Shown in pieces: positions 1-13,240 of a stretch of 64,000 nucleotides of DNA. Position 1 is the stretch's first letter, and each line of letters begins with the position of its first letter. Location of the stretch: NCBI RefSeq assembly GCF_000189635.1, contig NW_002476335.1:124001-188000 (forward strand). The letters run 5' to 3'. The position numbers and the translations under genes were made by a program. Origin of the DNA: Tetrahymena thermophila SB210. Lineage: Eukaryota > Ciliophora > Oligohymenophorea > Hymenostomatida > Tetrahymenidae. Under the pieces are notes generated by a model. It was not told the origin of the DNA. It did not search any database and saw only the letters and a list, made by a program, of their open reading frames with translations.

Positions 1-1044
1 AGAGGTGACAGACTCTAAACTAATGTAAGGGTAAAAATAGCTGATTTAGGTAATGCATGCTGGACACATCATCATTTCGCCACAGAAATTTAAACTAGAT
101 AATACAGATCTCCTGAAGTATATTAAATTTACTCAAATCAACAGAATTTTTATTTTAAATAAATTTATTTATCATAAATATCAGACAATTATTGGAGTCC
201 ATTATGACACTACAGCTGATGTGTGGTCTTTTGCTTGTATGATATTTGAAATGCTAACAGGAGATTTTCTTTTTGAGCCACGTAAAGGTCCAAATTTTAG
301 TAAAAATGATGATCATATTGCACAAGTAAATATTTTTAGACATTAAATTAGCTTATTTAAGTTTTTTTTTAAAAGATTTAAGAACTCTGCAATAAATTTA
401 CTAAGAAATTTGCTCTTTCTGGTTTTAAATCAAAAAAATATTTTGATAAGTAAGGCAATCTTAGAAGAATTCCTTCACTTCATTATTGGCCTCTTTTGAA
501 CGTGTTAATTGAAAAGTAATTAAAATATAAATTTGAGTAATTGTGATAAAAATGTAATAAATATCAAAAAATAAAATTGTTTAGATATCACTTTAAAGAA
601 GAAGAAGCCAAATTATTTGATGAATTTATGCAGGTAATGTTAAAAACTAATCCTTTAGACAGAGCAAGTGCTCATGAATGCTTGCAAACAAAATGGATTC
701 ATACAAAACCCAATTATTTATTTAAATATACTGATTAAGAATTTATAAGATATTAAGATAAAAAGAAATTGCTTCAGTAAGAAGATTTAAATTTGTAGTC
801 ACATGAAGCAGAAGATTCTGATAATTTTGACGGTGACCTATCAGAAAACGATATTAGCATAGATAGCGATGATAAAAGCGAATTTTAGGATGATAAATTC
901 TTTGGAAAATACACTCCTCAAATCGATTAAAATCTCATAGATAGATCTTTTACTAACTTAGGCTATATAGGATTCGGAGATGGCATTAAACTAGATGAGC
1001 TCGACTAAGATCCAAATTGGTAGTTTATGAATCTCAAAGATTGA
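1..1044 (+). CDS. SR-protein-specific kinase (SRPK family), 3' part
   Basis: This is the C-terminal 292 residues of a serine/threonine kinase of the SRPK family, which phosphorylates arginine/serine-rich splicing factors. Exons: 1-117, 185-325, 376-536, 585-1044, and the gene begins before the window. Seen directly: the metal-binding motif reads DLG, as in SRPKs, followed by GNACW; then TRQYRSPE of the activation segment, ADVWS and FEMLTGDFLFEP of the C-lobe, DDHIAQ, ELCNKF and the final DRASAHECL. The HRD catalytic loop lies upstream, outside the window. After the kinase core comes an acidic, D/E/S-rich tail of about 100 residues. Glutamines inside the core are encoded by TAA/TAG, and the stop is TGA at 1042-1044. 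The family call is firm. The true 5' end and any spacer insert cannot be seen. Confidence 0.92.
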
Positions 1045-1826
1045 CATGAATTAGGGATAAAAGAAAAATAATTAAAAAATATAATTCTCTTTACCTTATA
1101 TATCGCTCTCAAGCAATTTTTTAAAAATTAATAAAGATAAAACATAGATAACGCTAAAGCGAGCATTAAATTGATTGTAAATATTGAAGAGACTTTCTGA
1201 TTTTGTTAATAAGCTATGGATAAAATTACTTGTCTGCAGTATATAGGTTTTTAGAATTCCCATTAATATTCTATTTATTTATACAACAAAATAACCAACC
1301 AATTCTATTTTATAAATAAATTAAACAAATTTATCTTATGACATTAATTAGAGGTATATTTAATTGCAGTATCTTTTTGTTCCTTACTAACTAATTAACT
1401 TATTTGTCTGAAAAGCTTAAGTGCTTTTAAAATTTTTTAAAAAATCTTTAAGCTTTCAAGAAAAGTTCTATGAGATTTATTTCGTTTATTTTTAAGAAAA
1501 AAAATAATATTTTTAATGATAATAAATTAAAATCATTTTTTTTTGAATAAAAAATGTTTGAAACAGTAAAAAAATTTAATTTACATTTCCATAATAAATA
1601 ATTCTATTTATTGAGATAAATAATTTAAATTGTTATTTTTTAATTAATGAAAATCAATTGATTTCAAAGGAATTCTAAAATTTTTAAATTAAAAAGTTAT
1701 TTATTTTTGTAAGATTAATATCCAAATAAACAAACTATTATAAAATATAATTCTAAAAAGCTAAAGTTTTCTAAGAGAGAAAATAAAAATTTTTAAACTA
1801 GTAAATGATTTTTAAATTAAATAAAT
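1045..1826. other. AT-rich intergenic stretch, nothing recognised
   Basis: Spacer between the kinase gene and the acidic coiled-coil gene. No open frame with coding character was seen on either strand under the ciliate code. It presumably holds the 3' UTR of the first gene and the promoter of the second. Confidence 0.6.
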
Positions 1827-2843
1827 ATGCTACTATAAAATTCTGATTAGGTGATTGAAAATGAAAGCAAAAACATTGATATTAATAGAAATGAAAATGA
1901 TGATAAAGATATTTAAAATTAAGAAAAAAAGCATTCTAAAACTCATGATGACAAGTAGGGAATTAGAAAAAGTCACAAGAAAAAAAAAACTTCAAAAATG
2001 TAATAAACAGCAATAAGGTAGATAAATGAATAAATTATAAAGCCAGTTCCTTCAAATGGCTAACCATTAACAGAAGTTAAATTAGGCATTATGCAAAAAT
2101 TAAAATTGCTTTTTTTGTATGTGCAAATAACTATAAAAAGCTATTTTGATTCAGTAACGAAAAAGATTTACAGTAAAAGTTTGAAAGGAGAGTATAAAAG
2201 AAGATAGTATTCTATGAAATTTTTTCCATTAGATGATGTAGAGATGTGTCTTGATGAATATATTTATAAATTTGAAAGAATGGACATAAAAGAAGGTTTT
2301 AATAAAAAAACTGAAAATGATGAAGAATCAGATGATGAAGATGATTAAGAAGTTTTAGAGAGATAGAATGATAGAGCAAAATATTTTTAATTTTGGTAAT
2401 GGAATTACATGTTTACTGACAATAATGATAAAGGTTAAGAAAAAAATATGAATAAAGAACCTGGTGAATACTAAGACGAAGAGGAAGAGTTGAGTTCAGA
2501 GGATGATGATGACGATGATGAGGAAGAAGACGACGATGAAGAAGATGATTAAATGAAAAATCATCTTAAAATATAAACATAATTTAGTATAAAACTGAAA
2601 GATACAAAAAAAGAATATATTATTCTTAAGAAAGATGTTAAAGCCATACAAAAGTAATTTAAAATAAATAAAAAAGAAATTAAAAAAATAGAAAATGGGA
2701 CTGCCAGGCTTATAGATTTACATTAAAAACTACGAGAAGATTATATAGAGCTAGTAAAAAGAAATAAAATGTTACTGAAGCACTAAAAGTAAGTATTTGA
2801 AGTAAAGGATAGTATTTAGCATGTTCATCTCAGGCAGTATTGA
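1827..2843 (+). CDS. hypothetical acidic coiled-coil protein
   Basis: Single-exon open frame of 338 residues under the ciliate code, from ATG at 1827 to TGA at 2841-2843. I do not recognise the family. Visible features: a Q/N/K-rich start with a lysine run near residue 50; a short hydrophobic stretch (KLKLLFLYVQI) near residue 95; an acidic block around residues 160-185; a second almost pure D/E block around 225-245; then a K/E/Q-rich segment to the end with a heptad-like pattern that suggests a coiled coil. The two acidic blocks recall histone- or ribosome-binding chaperone tails, but nothing else supports that. The start is the first ATG of the frame. An intron could be hidden because the composition is so biased. 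Confidence 0.65.
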
Positions 2844-3642
2844 TAATAAAATAATGAATAGGGGAAATATTCTAGCTAAAGTCTAATTTTTAAATTAGAT
2901 TTTAAATAATTTAATTTATTTTAAAAGCATGTAATCAACAAATATATATTATTTGAGTCAAAAAATTAAATGTAAGACAAAAAAATATAATTTTTAGTGA
3001 TTTAATTTAAGTTTAACAAGAAATATTCAGTTAAACGTTTGCAATTTATTTTGTATCTTTTAAAAAATAAATGATTTTTTATATCAAAAAAGTTTATTTA
3101 TTATAAAATTTGGTAGAAATCTCAAAATTTTGAAATTAATTAGCTGCTCATTTAATTTTACTCAGAAAATTAAGATTTCTATAATTTTATAAAAACTTAC
3201 TTTATCAAATCAACATCTAAATTTTTTTTGAATCTCAAAATAATAAATCATTACTAGTAAAAAAAAAGATTAAAAAGCTGTCATAATTGCTATTTGCAGC
3301 AGAATTTATTAAATTAATTCGATCTATTTTATAAAACTTCATATTTTTAAAAAGGAATAAATTGAAATAATTATTTTAAAATGAAATAAAGTAAATGTAT
3401 TCATGTATACTTTTAAATAGAAAAATAAGTTACGCTTTACATACTTTTGATTAACGTAAGACAGCCAATCAAGCTGATAACATTTGTCTATTTTCTAAAA
3501 AGTAAAACAGCTTTATTTTATTTTTAATAAAATACTAACTAATAAATAATTGAATCTCTATCACTTCTAACAAAATTAATATGAGACAAGCTAAAAATTA
3601 TTTATATGTACTAAAATATTCAATAATAAATAAATCAATAAT
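2844..3642. other. AT-rich intergenic stretch, nothing recognised
   Basis: Very AT-rich spacer with frequent short runs of A and T. No coding-like frame, RNA gene or repeat stands out. Confidence 0.6.
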
Positions 3643-4468
3643 ATGGAAGGAAATAGAAGAGAGATCGCTGAAATAATTAATGCATTTAAAAGAGAAATTT
3701 TTATATAAACTTTTACTAATGATTAAATTTATAATTTAGGCTTTTCTATTCTAATTCATAATTCAAAATATATATATGAGTTACTTTTTATAAATTTGAT
3801 AATATTCACTTACAAATTGTTATTTAATTTTCAAATTCATGATACTTCATATATTTTTTATACAAATTTCTAATTACGAATTTAAATACTATTTTTTAAG
3901 TTCAGTTTTTTGACAAATCTTGTCGGTCATTATTCAATGATGAGATAGCTAATGCTTTAAAGTAAAAATTATTTATTTTTTATATTATCTTATTCAAAAG
4001 AGAACAAATAATGAAAAGAAAATATGAATGTGAGAATTTGCAATTATCAAATTAAATACGAATGAATATCACATAAAATAAAAGGAAAATAAAATTTCAG
4101 ACAGAATGAGAGAAAATTTAGTGTTAATATTTTATGAACTAGATCTAAAAAGTATATTTACATATATATATATTGATTGGATGAGATCATCAATTTTCTT
4201 ATAGATCGAATGTAAATAAGAATAGCAAATAATATGTAAAAAATTAATTAATAAAAACATAAATCAGTAATTTAACTCATTTAATTAGAAATTTTATTCA
4301 TATAGACAGTAAGTTGAAACTGCTATTGGGCATAATAAGATGATAGGAAATGAATTATAATATAGATAAAAATATGGCTATGACTTAAAATTACTACTTC
4401 ATAAAAAAAAAATATATTTGCTTTTTTTAATTGCAATATTTCAAAAAAAATAGAGTGTTATTTTCTGA
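3643..4468 (+). CDS. doubtful multi-exon hypothetical gene
   Basis: Two pieces look coding but I could not join them with confidence. The first starts at ATG 3643 and opens with a charged, protein-like segment (MEGNRREIAEI). A second segment from about 4200 to TGA 4466-4468 is open and contains a natural-looking stretch (ETAIGHNKMIGNELQYRQ). A third possible exon, around 3910-3960, reads FFDKSCRSLFNDEIANALK. The intervening sequence is AT-rich and has several possible GT and AG sites. It may be a small real gene, a decayed one, or chance open frames, which are common when only TGA stops translation. No family recognised. Confidence 0.3.
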
Positions 4469-5164
4469 TTCTTTAAAAGATGAATTTTTTTGTTTGTTAT
4501 TTGAAATCTAAACTAAATAAGTATGTATGTATGTATGTATGAATGAATGAATGAATAATTAATTTCATGTATTCATCTTCTATTTTTGAATATAAAGAAT
4601 TTCATTTGATATAAAGCAAATTTTACATTTCATTTCTTCCCCACCTATAGATTAATTAATCTATTGATTGATTTATTTAATTATCTTATAAAGATAGATT
4701 CTTCTATTTTTACTTCTATCAACAGTTTGCTTTTAATTGCTTGCTTTTGTGTTTTTATATTATATGCCCTGCTTTATTCATACATGATTTTGTTGTTTTG
4801 CTTATAAAAAAAATATTATAATGATTGATTTTATGTTTGATAGTAGCAAAAAATATACATATAAAAATAATGAAAGAAAGTATATGTTTGCTCGCACCAA
4901 TTAGCTCCATAACCAAAATTCTTTTTTCTGAAATATCAGTCAAAAATCAAACAAAAATTAAATTACTAAAAATCAAATAATCAAAAACAAACAAACAAAC
5001 TAACAAAAAAAACAAAAACATAAAACAAATACAAAAACTAAAAAGAGGTACATTAACTCTCTCTCCTTAAATTCTTAATTGATAGATATACTTGCATATA
5101 TACAGAGCAACAAATAAAATCTATTTTATAAAGTCAACTGTTTTCTTCCAAATAATTTTCAATA
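4469..5164. other. intergenic stretch with microsatellite
   Basis: AT-rich spacer upstream of the zinc-finger gene. It holds the tetranucleotide repeat listed separately and CAAA-type short repeats around 4986-5000. A 74-codon minus-strand open frame (4719-4943) is present but not convincing. Confidence 0.6.
4521..4556. repeat. compound tetranucleotide microsatellite (GTAT)5(GAAT)4
   Basis: Five uninterrupted GTAT units (4521-4540) are followed directly by four GAAT units (4541-4556). The two motifs differ by one base, so the second probably arose from the first by substitution and slippage. Confidence 0.95.
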
Positions 5165-7522
5165 ATGGATTCTCTAAGTTTCCTTCTCAACCTTAAGAAT
5201 CTTGGCGATGCGATTATGATTGCCAAGTAAAGTTAATTGCTAAAGTAGAAGATTAATAACAATTAAATACAAGTGCCTAGTATACTTAAGCCAAATGTTA
5301 AAATGGATTCTCTGAACAATGAAGGATTATATTCTTCCACTTCTTCTTAAGTATCTAACTCTTCTACCAATTATATAGTGGATCCAAATCCTTACAAATC
5401 AACCTTTGCATAAGAACTACCTATTGATAACCTAATTTACAATCTTGGTAAAAAGACTTCATCATTATTTAAAATTATAAAAGTCATAAATAACATCTTC
5501 CTCATACCGCTTGCTGATCATAGCAAGAGATCATTTTATAATTAATTTTAATTGACTCAATGAGAGGTATCGAGAGCGGGAAAAGCAGTTCGATTGACCC
5601 ACTGAAAAATGAATGTTTAAATAACAAAGAAATTTCTTTGAAAATTTTCATCAGATATATTCTAATCAATTACAAATATTATTCTTAATTCATTATTTTT
5701 CTAAATTTTGATAGAGAAAGCAGCAGAAGAGTAAAAGAGAAACCAGAAAAAAATACTTGAAGAAATATCAAACTAACACGATTTCCTCATATAAACAATT
5801 GACGAATTTATACAAGACAAAGAAGAGCTTAAAAGCAAAGTCGACGAGCTTGAGGTAATTTCTTTTTACCATCGATTTTTTTTCATAAAGATAAACCTTG
5901 TCTCCTATGTCCCTTAAAATTAATCTAAAAATATGATTCTAAGAGCGAGTTTTATGAAAAAGTAAAAACTCATATATGCTCTGTTGCTTATTTTATCATT
6001 TTCAATCCTTTTCTCCCTAAATTTTTAGAAGGAAAAACGACCTTGTAATCTGAATAAACAATCCAATTTCATTTGAAAAAAATAACAAAGAATAATTATA
6101 ATAAAATCAAATACATCCATTATTAATTAATTTTTACTTTTAATTATCTTAATATATTATTTTTTGATTTTTTGGCAGAGTTTCGCGGAGTCATTTGATT
6201 AAATATTATTACATATTATCCATTAATTATTTAAATCTTTTTAACTAAATTGTATAATTTTGATTTTAATAAGTTGGTTTTGATTAACTCATCTTTAAAT
6301 TTATATAGAAACTCGTGAATGACAAGCTCAAATCAAGATAAGAGTCTCCTAAGGAGCAAAAGAAAAAAAATAGAAGATGCGCACAAGAAATTAACAAAGA
6401 ATTCAGAGTATAATTTATTTTTATTATTTATTTACCCAAAATAATCTATTTCAAATAGCTTTAAAATAAAAAAAATTTATTATTTACCAAACAAATTAAT
6501 TAACAAATATCTAAATTTATAGCCAATATAACTTTAGAATTAATTTATTTGAATATTTTACTACACAATTTCATTTTAAAAGGAGCTACTATAATTTTCA
6601 AATTATTTATCACCAAAAAAAAAATTAGATCAAAATGATAATCAATCAATCCTACATTAATTAAATAGTAATTTGATTTGAATAATTTAAAATAAATTTT
6701 TACAATTCAATTCAATTCAATTTTATGAAATTAGTAAATTGATCTAATTATTAATTTATATTTTTTAGAATTTCACAAGCAATATTTTGAATTTGTTTAA
6801 TTTAAATAAATTAGTTTTTCCTTTTAAGTTGTGGATTATTCAAAAATAATATAAGAATATTTAAATTTTTTGAATCGATTGATTATAAATTAATTACTCA
6901 AAATTATAAAATTGAAAAATACTCAATAGAAAAATTTGTCTTGCTTACAAAAAATTAGAATCGCTTCTCTATCTAATAAATAAAAACAGTTTCAATTTTT
7001 CATTTTAATTGCTTATAATCAGTGCTAAAAATATTTAAAAAATAAATTTTAATATTTTTAATAAATATTTTAAAGTAATTTATAAGTTAATTTTTTGTTT
7101 TAAAGCTAATTAATAAAAATAATTTGTAATAAAAAACAAAACAATTTTTGATTAATGTTTAATTTAAAATAGTGCCCATATGAAAACTGCTCAAAAAGCT
7201 ACGGTTCTGATATTTCAATGAATCTCCACATTAAGTTAAAGCACAATGGTGGAAGTAAAACTGAAAGAGAACAGCTAGCCGTAAACCAAATTTAACAATC
7301 CCAATTACATTAGTAAAGTTAAATATCATCTCCATCATAATATTGAAATAGAAAAAAGTATGGGAAGCAAAGATGAGTAATCAAGTACTCCCAGATCTAG
7401 ACATAGCATTTCCTCCTGGTTTCCTTGCCAGCTTCGAAGAACAAATGATTAAAGAATAGCAATTTAAATCAAGAAAATTTAGTGAAATTTCCTACACATC
7501 TACTGCAGAGTAATCTCTATGA
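5165..7522 (+). CDS. coiled-coil protein with one C2H2 zinc finger
   Basis: Predicted protein of 266 residues from five exons: 5165-5447, 5715-5854, 6309-6407, 7173-7280, 7352-7522; all junctions are GT/AG and the frame closes. Residues 1-94 are S/N/Q-rich; about 95-160 form a strongly charged E/K coiled coil; a basic stretch with a KKKNRRC core follows. Exon 4 carries a C-x4-C-x12-H-x4-H finger at about residues 175-198 (starting CPYENC, ending HIKLKH), with a conserved-looking NGG just after it. The last exon gives a PDLDIAFPPGF segment. A single finger next to a basic region and coiled coil suggests a DNA- or RNA-binding dimer, but that is inference. The first intron (267 nt) and third intron (765 nt) are long for this window. 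Confidence 0.8.
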
Positions 7523-9255
7523 ATTTTCATAGGCAAGAACTCATGATATGCACGAAGAGGTGATTCGATGCTGTTAAGGAAGGCAGAGAAAATATTAATT
7601 AATAAAATAAAAAAACATTCCATAACATAATAATTAACTAACATATAAAATTAATAGTGCTCATGTGCTATCCTATATAAATATACTAACCAATGACTCA
7701 TCTATCCTTCTCCCTGCCTTTCATAAATACTACCAAACTATAAATAATTAAATAAATACCTATATAATTATATAAATTTATTGTAGATAAATCACGACTT
7801 ATTACTAAAACTCGATCTTTTAGGTCTTTCTCTCTTCTTCCTAAAGCTTAGAGAAAAGAAAAGTTCTATTTGTTTAAAAGCTACTTCTCCAGACTTTTCT
7901 TACTCTTCAAGCGTTAGGACAGAAAGATACTTATGTAAACTAAATACTCTATATTGCTTTAAAATCGGATCAACCTTACTTTAATCTATAGATAAAGTTA
8001 ACAACTACCTGCTACTCACTCACTCATTGATCTTATATTTAAGATAATATAAAATATTAATTAAATGATAATCTTTTACTTACAATTATAACTAATATAA
8101 ATAATATTAACAACCAGATTTGATAAAAGAATTAAACCATTTATATACCCTATAAATAAATAACCAATTTATTAACTTATATAAAAATAATCTTAACTAA
8201 GAATTTTCTACTACTACCAATTAATATAAAGTATAATTAGTATATATATATATACATTATTTGTAAATTAGTAACTCTTGGATTAAGATTATTCAACTTA
8301 ATACTTTTCTAAGCTTATTTATTTTGATCATATTACTTATCTTTAATTTTAATTTTTTTTTAGAATCTAAAATTTTATTTTTCAATAAAAAATATATTTT
8401 TCTAAGTTAAAGATTTTTAACTTTTCTTATTAAAATTAGTAAAAAAATATTTTAGTTTAAATTTGAACTTATTTAAAGATTAAAATATTTATTAAATTGA
8501 GAGGTTAATAATAAAAAATTGAGTTTAAGACAAAAATTCTCAATAATTAAGAAAAAAGTGAGCATACTCATTTACTTTTTGTATTGGACATTTTTAAAGA
8601 AAATTTATTTTTAGGAAAGAATTATAAGAAAAAAAATATATAATATAAATAAATACCAATATTATTAGGTATAATATTAGATATCCTCAGCAATCAGTTT
8701 TTTATAAGCAGTCTTGTACTCAATACTATTTTATAGCTTATTTTATAGATTATGCAGTTATTAGGTAAATTCATAGAAAATACCAAACTCTTTTTTTAAC
8801 ATATATTTCATCCTATTTTCTAAACTTATTTTTGGAATTTAACAGAACTTAAAATTATAGTTTTAAATTTCTTAAAATGATATTTCTTATAAATAAACAT
8901 TTATCATAAACAGTAATTACATTTTTAATTTAAAAATCTCAACATTTTTGATAAAAAATAATTTTTAATGATTGAATCTTATTTAACTTATTTATTTCAA
9001 TAATAATTGGAGGATTGTTTAAATAATTTATAAATTTAATTTATTATCTGTAATTAAAAGTTATCAGCATATTGCAATAAATTCCTTATTTTTATTTTAA
9101 TAAAATTAATTTATAAGATTTAGTATTACAAAAATTTTTAATTTTAATACAAGTAAATTAAAATAAATTATTTTGAAAAATAAAAACATGTTGATTGTCA
9201 AATTTTTAAGTTTTAAATAATCATTTAATTTACTACAAAAAATGATAAATTAATT
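7523..9255. other. AT-rich intergenic stretch with an orphan minus-strand frame
   Basis: Convergent spacer between the zinc-finger gene (+) and the first cysteine-rich gene (-). The only notable content is a compositionally distinct block at 7792-8019, described as a separate feature. The rest (about 8050-9250) is nearly pure AT and shows nothing. Confidence 0.6.
7792..8019 (-). pseudogene. orphan coding-like fragment, possible gene remnant
   Basis: On the minus strand a frame of 75 codons runs from just after an in-frame TGA (8020-8022) to TGA at 7792-7794. It is less AT-rich than its surroundings and its end reads like protein: FSLHKYLSVLTLEEQEKSGE, and then a basic tail rich in K, R and S. 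It has no ATG at its start, and no upstream exon is obvious in the AT-rich DNA beyond 8030. It could be the last exon of a gene with hidden exons, a decayed gene end, or chance. No family recognised. Confidence 0.3.
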
Positions 9256-12200
9256 TCATAAAAAAGCAATAGCAATAATTTATAATAAATTTATAAAAAT
9301 TATTGCTTATTACGACTTTTAGTCACTAACTTAACTTGGTATCTTATAAATTTCTCCATCACCTAAAAAGGTTCCATCTCCTTTATCCCTAGGAACATTC
9401 GAATTAGGGTTATATTAACATTTTCCATCTCCTCTACTAAAATATTACTATTAGGTGCTACATTACTAACAAAAGTAACTATCATAGTAAGATGTTAATG
9501 AATACTAATCGCACCCAACAATAGAGCAAATTGATTAAAAGCTCAAGCATTATTAAAGGCTATTTAAAAAATAGCCTTCTTCACATTTTGTACATGCTAA
9601 ATTAGAATCAACTTAAGCACAATTTATCGACATATTTATATTATTTAGGCACTATAATTGACTAGGTTGCATAGAATATCCTTTCTAACATTTTATGCTG
9701 TTTGATAAATAAAATATAAATTAATTTTTAAAGTAAAAAAAGATTTACCAATAAGGGCTATTTAAATTCTCTTGTTAGATCTACAGACAGTATGAATTTG
9801 TTGTATCCTATATACAATTTTATTTACTTCCAGTTAAGATATAATTATTCATGCAAATATCACAAGTATTCATATTAGACGTATTATTTTGGCAGTTAGG
9901 AATAGTTACACCAACACAAATTCCATTAGAATTTAAATAATAAAGGTTTTGGCACTATAAACATTAATTCTAAACAGTTTAGGAAAATTAAGCACAATTT
10001 GGATTACTGGTCACATCATGAGGTAAGCAAGAAAGTTTATTTCCTGACAGATAGTATTGATTTCTGCATAATGTACATTAGACTTATGAATTTTATACAA
10101 AATTCAAACAATTTATGATAGGTATTTAAACACATTAACCATTTTGCATTAATTAATAGTTAATAGCACATTCTTTGCATGTTTAATTTTAGTAAGTTTT
10201 ACAATTCAAAGATGAAATATCTTGGCATTAATTTCCATTAAGATAAAACTTTTATATTCCAGAATTGTCCTAGACACATTATTGACATTAGCTAGTGTTA
10301 ATTTAATAAACTGAACAATTAGCTACTTAATTATTTGGTGCTATTGCTTAGCATGAATTCCCTTAAGGAATGTAACCATTATTACATTAATCGCATACAT
10401 CTTAATTATTACTAGATTAATTACTAGTAAGTGAATTACTAAATACTTTGCAATTTTAGCTTATAATAAATGTTCTAAGTTAACAGATTTAATTTTTATT
10501 TTAATCAAAAGTAAGAAAGTATGCATCTTCACAAAGTATACAACTTTCAACAGTCTAAGTATCTACATATCTTTTACAGCCCTCTATATAATTTTTTATT
10601 TGAGATTTTTGTAAGCATGTTATGTAAGGGTTAGGGAAAAAGCTTTGCTAGTTACTTGAAGGGACAATCTACTTTTCATAAAATGATTATCCACATTTCA
10701 AGCAGGATTGTAATAATCCATCTGATTAAGAACATTAATTTAAATTAACTGGTTTACAAGCATTACTATATTAAAAATATAAATTCACACATTATTTGCA
10801 AGCAGAATACACTCCATCTGTTTAAAAGCAATTTGCAGGTATATTCGTTATTTTTTGGCAACTTTTTTTATCTGATGCTAATTAGTACATATTTTAACAT
10901 TGAGAGCACAATGAGCTACTTTAGTAAAATAAACAGTTTGGTATTGTTATTTGGCAAGTATTGTCTTTATAAAAATAACTTGGATTGCATTATATACAGT
11001 CTTAGGTTTTACCACTTGAAGTGCTACAATTAGGAATATTATTTTAGGTACAAATGTTACTATTAATATAATATAAATTATTGCATTGACTACATATATC
11101 TGTTTATTAATCTGAAGTTTAGCAATTAGTAAAATTTGTAATTTAGTAGCAAATGTTACTTTTGAGATAATAAAGATTATTGCATTTTGTACAAGTATTG
11201 TTTATACCATCCGAATCTTAACAGTTTTAAATTTTTTTACAAACATTGGTATCAATATAATAACCAGATTAACAACTTTGGCATAATCCAGCTGATGAAA
11301 TAGTTTTACATGTTGGTAAATAACATATTTTACATTCAGTTTAAGAAATAGTTAAAGAAATGCAATTTTAGTTTGAAGAAACAGGCGGGTTACATTAACT
11401 ACATTGATTTATCATACCATTTTATTGAACACAGTTAATAAATAGATTAACAGGAATACACGCAGTTTAATCGCTATTTAAATAATAATCGATATTGCAT
11501 TCAATACATTTATTATCAGCTTATTGATTTGCACAATTTGGAATGGCTGGCTTGGAATAACAACATTAATTATAAGATTAAGTATTTGGATTACTGCATG
11601 TATTACTAGATGGTAGGTTACTGCACCAATTTGTAGAGTCAAAAACACATTAAGGGCTACCTTTTAAATTGTATTGAACTTGACATAAGGTACAATTGTC
11701 AGTTTTTCCATCATTAGAATAACAATTACTATAATTTGTTATTTTGTTACACTATTATAAACCTTAAGTATTTGTTTATAAAAAATAAAGATTTGCACAT
11801 AATTAGCAGGAATCTGTTTTTCCATCTGAATAAATACAATTAGAAGTAGTAGTATTAATAGTGCATTTTTAAAAGCCGTTAGAATCTTAAAATAGATGGT
11901 AAAGATTAAAACAAACACTGCAATTATATTCATCAGTTGCTAATAAGCAGTTGCTAATTTAATTTACACATTAGTTATACTTTAATGCAAAAATATAATT
12001 ATTTTTACAAATTTAGCATATTGTTTGTTATTGGAGTAAGCAAGCGTTTTATTAATGCGCTAATAATTATTAATCATTTGATAAGAAGCATATTCCATCT
12101 AATAGTTGATATTAATTGCTTGCACAAATTAAGCATCCGTCACTATAAGGATCGAGAGTAGCACAATTTTAAGATTTAAAATTTTATCTCATAACACAAT

Positions 12201-13240
12201 TACCAGTTTTACCATCAACATAGTAAAGTTAAGGATTAAAGCAAACAGAACAAGTGACCTTATTGCTGGAATCAATTTATGCATATGCACAAAGAGAATC
12301 TTTATATAAAAGACACTATGATTTATCTTTTGAGGGTGTATACCCATCAAAGCAACTTTCGCATGTACCAGGCCCTTTTAAAATAAAAATAAAAAAAATA
12401 AAATTTTAATTGTAAAAAAAATTTTCTTAATAATGAATAAATTTAATAAGGTAATATTATTAACATTTTAAAAAATTTCTTTATGTATTTATAATCAACA
12501 AATTAGATTAAGACATTACCATTCTTTGTTATTGGTGAATAAAATTGACAATTTGCAATTGGAGGAATAACACCATTAGGATCAGCATACCAAGTTGGAT
12601 CTAAAGGTTTTATAGTTTATGAAGTTGTATCATAGTATGCCATTTAACTATTGTAAATAGGGCTTGTTCCTTTAAAGCATGTGTTTTAACCCTTGATATT
12701 TTAGTAACCAGGCTAGCATTTTACACAAGTCACTCCATCTGATGCTATTTCTGCACAAAAACTTCCATTATGAGGAACTACTACATATGGTTATACACTT
12801 TTTTTTAAGACATAATTTATATTTGCCTATATACAATTCATTTATTAATTTTAAATCAGATAGACTGCACAACCATGAGATACACCTGGTGTTGTTACAG
12901 AAACGCATTTCTTCATTACTATATTTCCTACTTAATTAGGGTCAGTATATTCAAATAACACATAAGAGCATTTACATAAAACACATTAATTATTTTAATC
13001 TAACTAAGCACATTAGCCTAAATTTAAAACACATTCTGTTTAACTTACATTTAATGCATAGTTATCTGTACATTAATAGCATGTATTCTATCCAGATTAA
13101 GTAGAAGAAGGACTACACATCAAACAATTTTATATTCCTAAGCTTTAGCAATAGCTAATACTAAACTATCCTTAAGATTGAGCATAATTAAACAAAATGT
13201 TTAATATATAAAATAAATTTAACAATTTATCCTTGCGCAT
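9256..13240 (-). CDS. large secreted cysteine-rich surface protein, GPI-anchor-like
   Basis: Predicted protein of 1262 residues; exons (minus strand) 13240-12520, 12374-9749, 9697-9256, and the spliced length is an exact multiple of three. It starts with a signal peptide (LLNLFYILNILF within residues 6-18). The body is a long run of cysteine-rich units with CxxC pairs every 10-20 residues and recurrent LYYL/NNLYY and DG motifs. The very end is a hydrophobic tail (AIIFINLLQIIAIAFL) with nothing after it, the usual form of a GPI-anchor signal. This architecture matches the large families of furin-like/cysteine-rich surface proteins of Tetrahymena and is reminiscent of immobilization antigens, though much longer. 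Cell-surface location is inferred. Its closest neighbour in kind is the gene at 18843-24321. Confidence 0.85.

Noticed and set aside
4719-4943. 74-codon minus-strand frame with a hydrophobic stretch
   Set aside because: Short, no family, composition close to background and no neighbouring exon; such frames are expected when only TGA stops.
5565-5605. tRNA-like T-loop sequence GTTCGATTG in an intron
   Set aside because: No acceptor stem, D-arm or anticodon arm can be folded around it.
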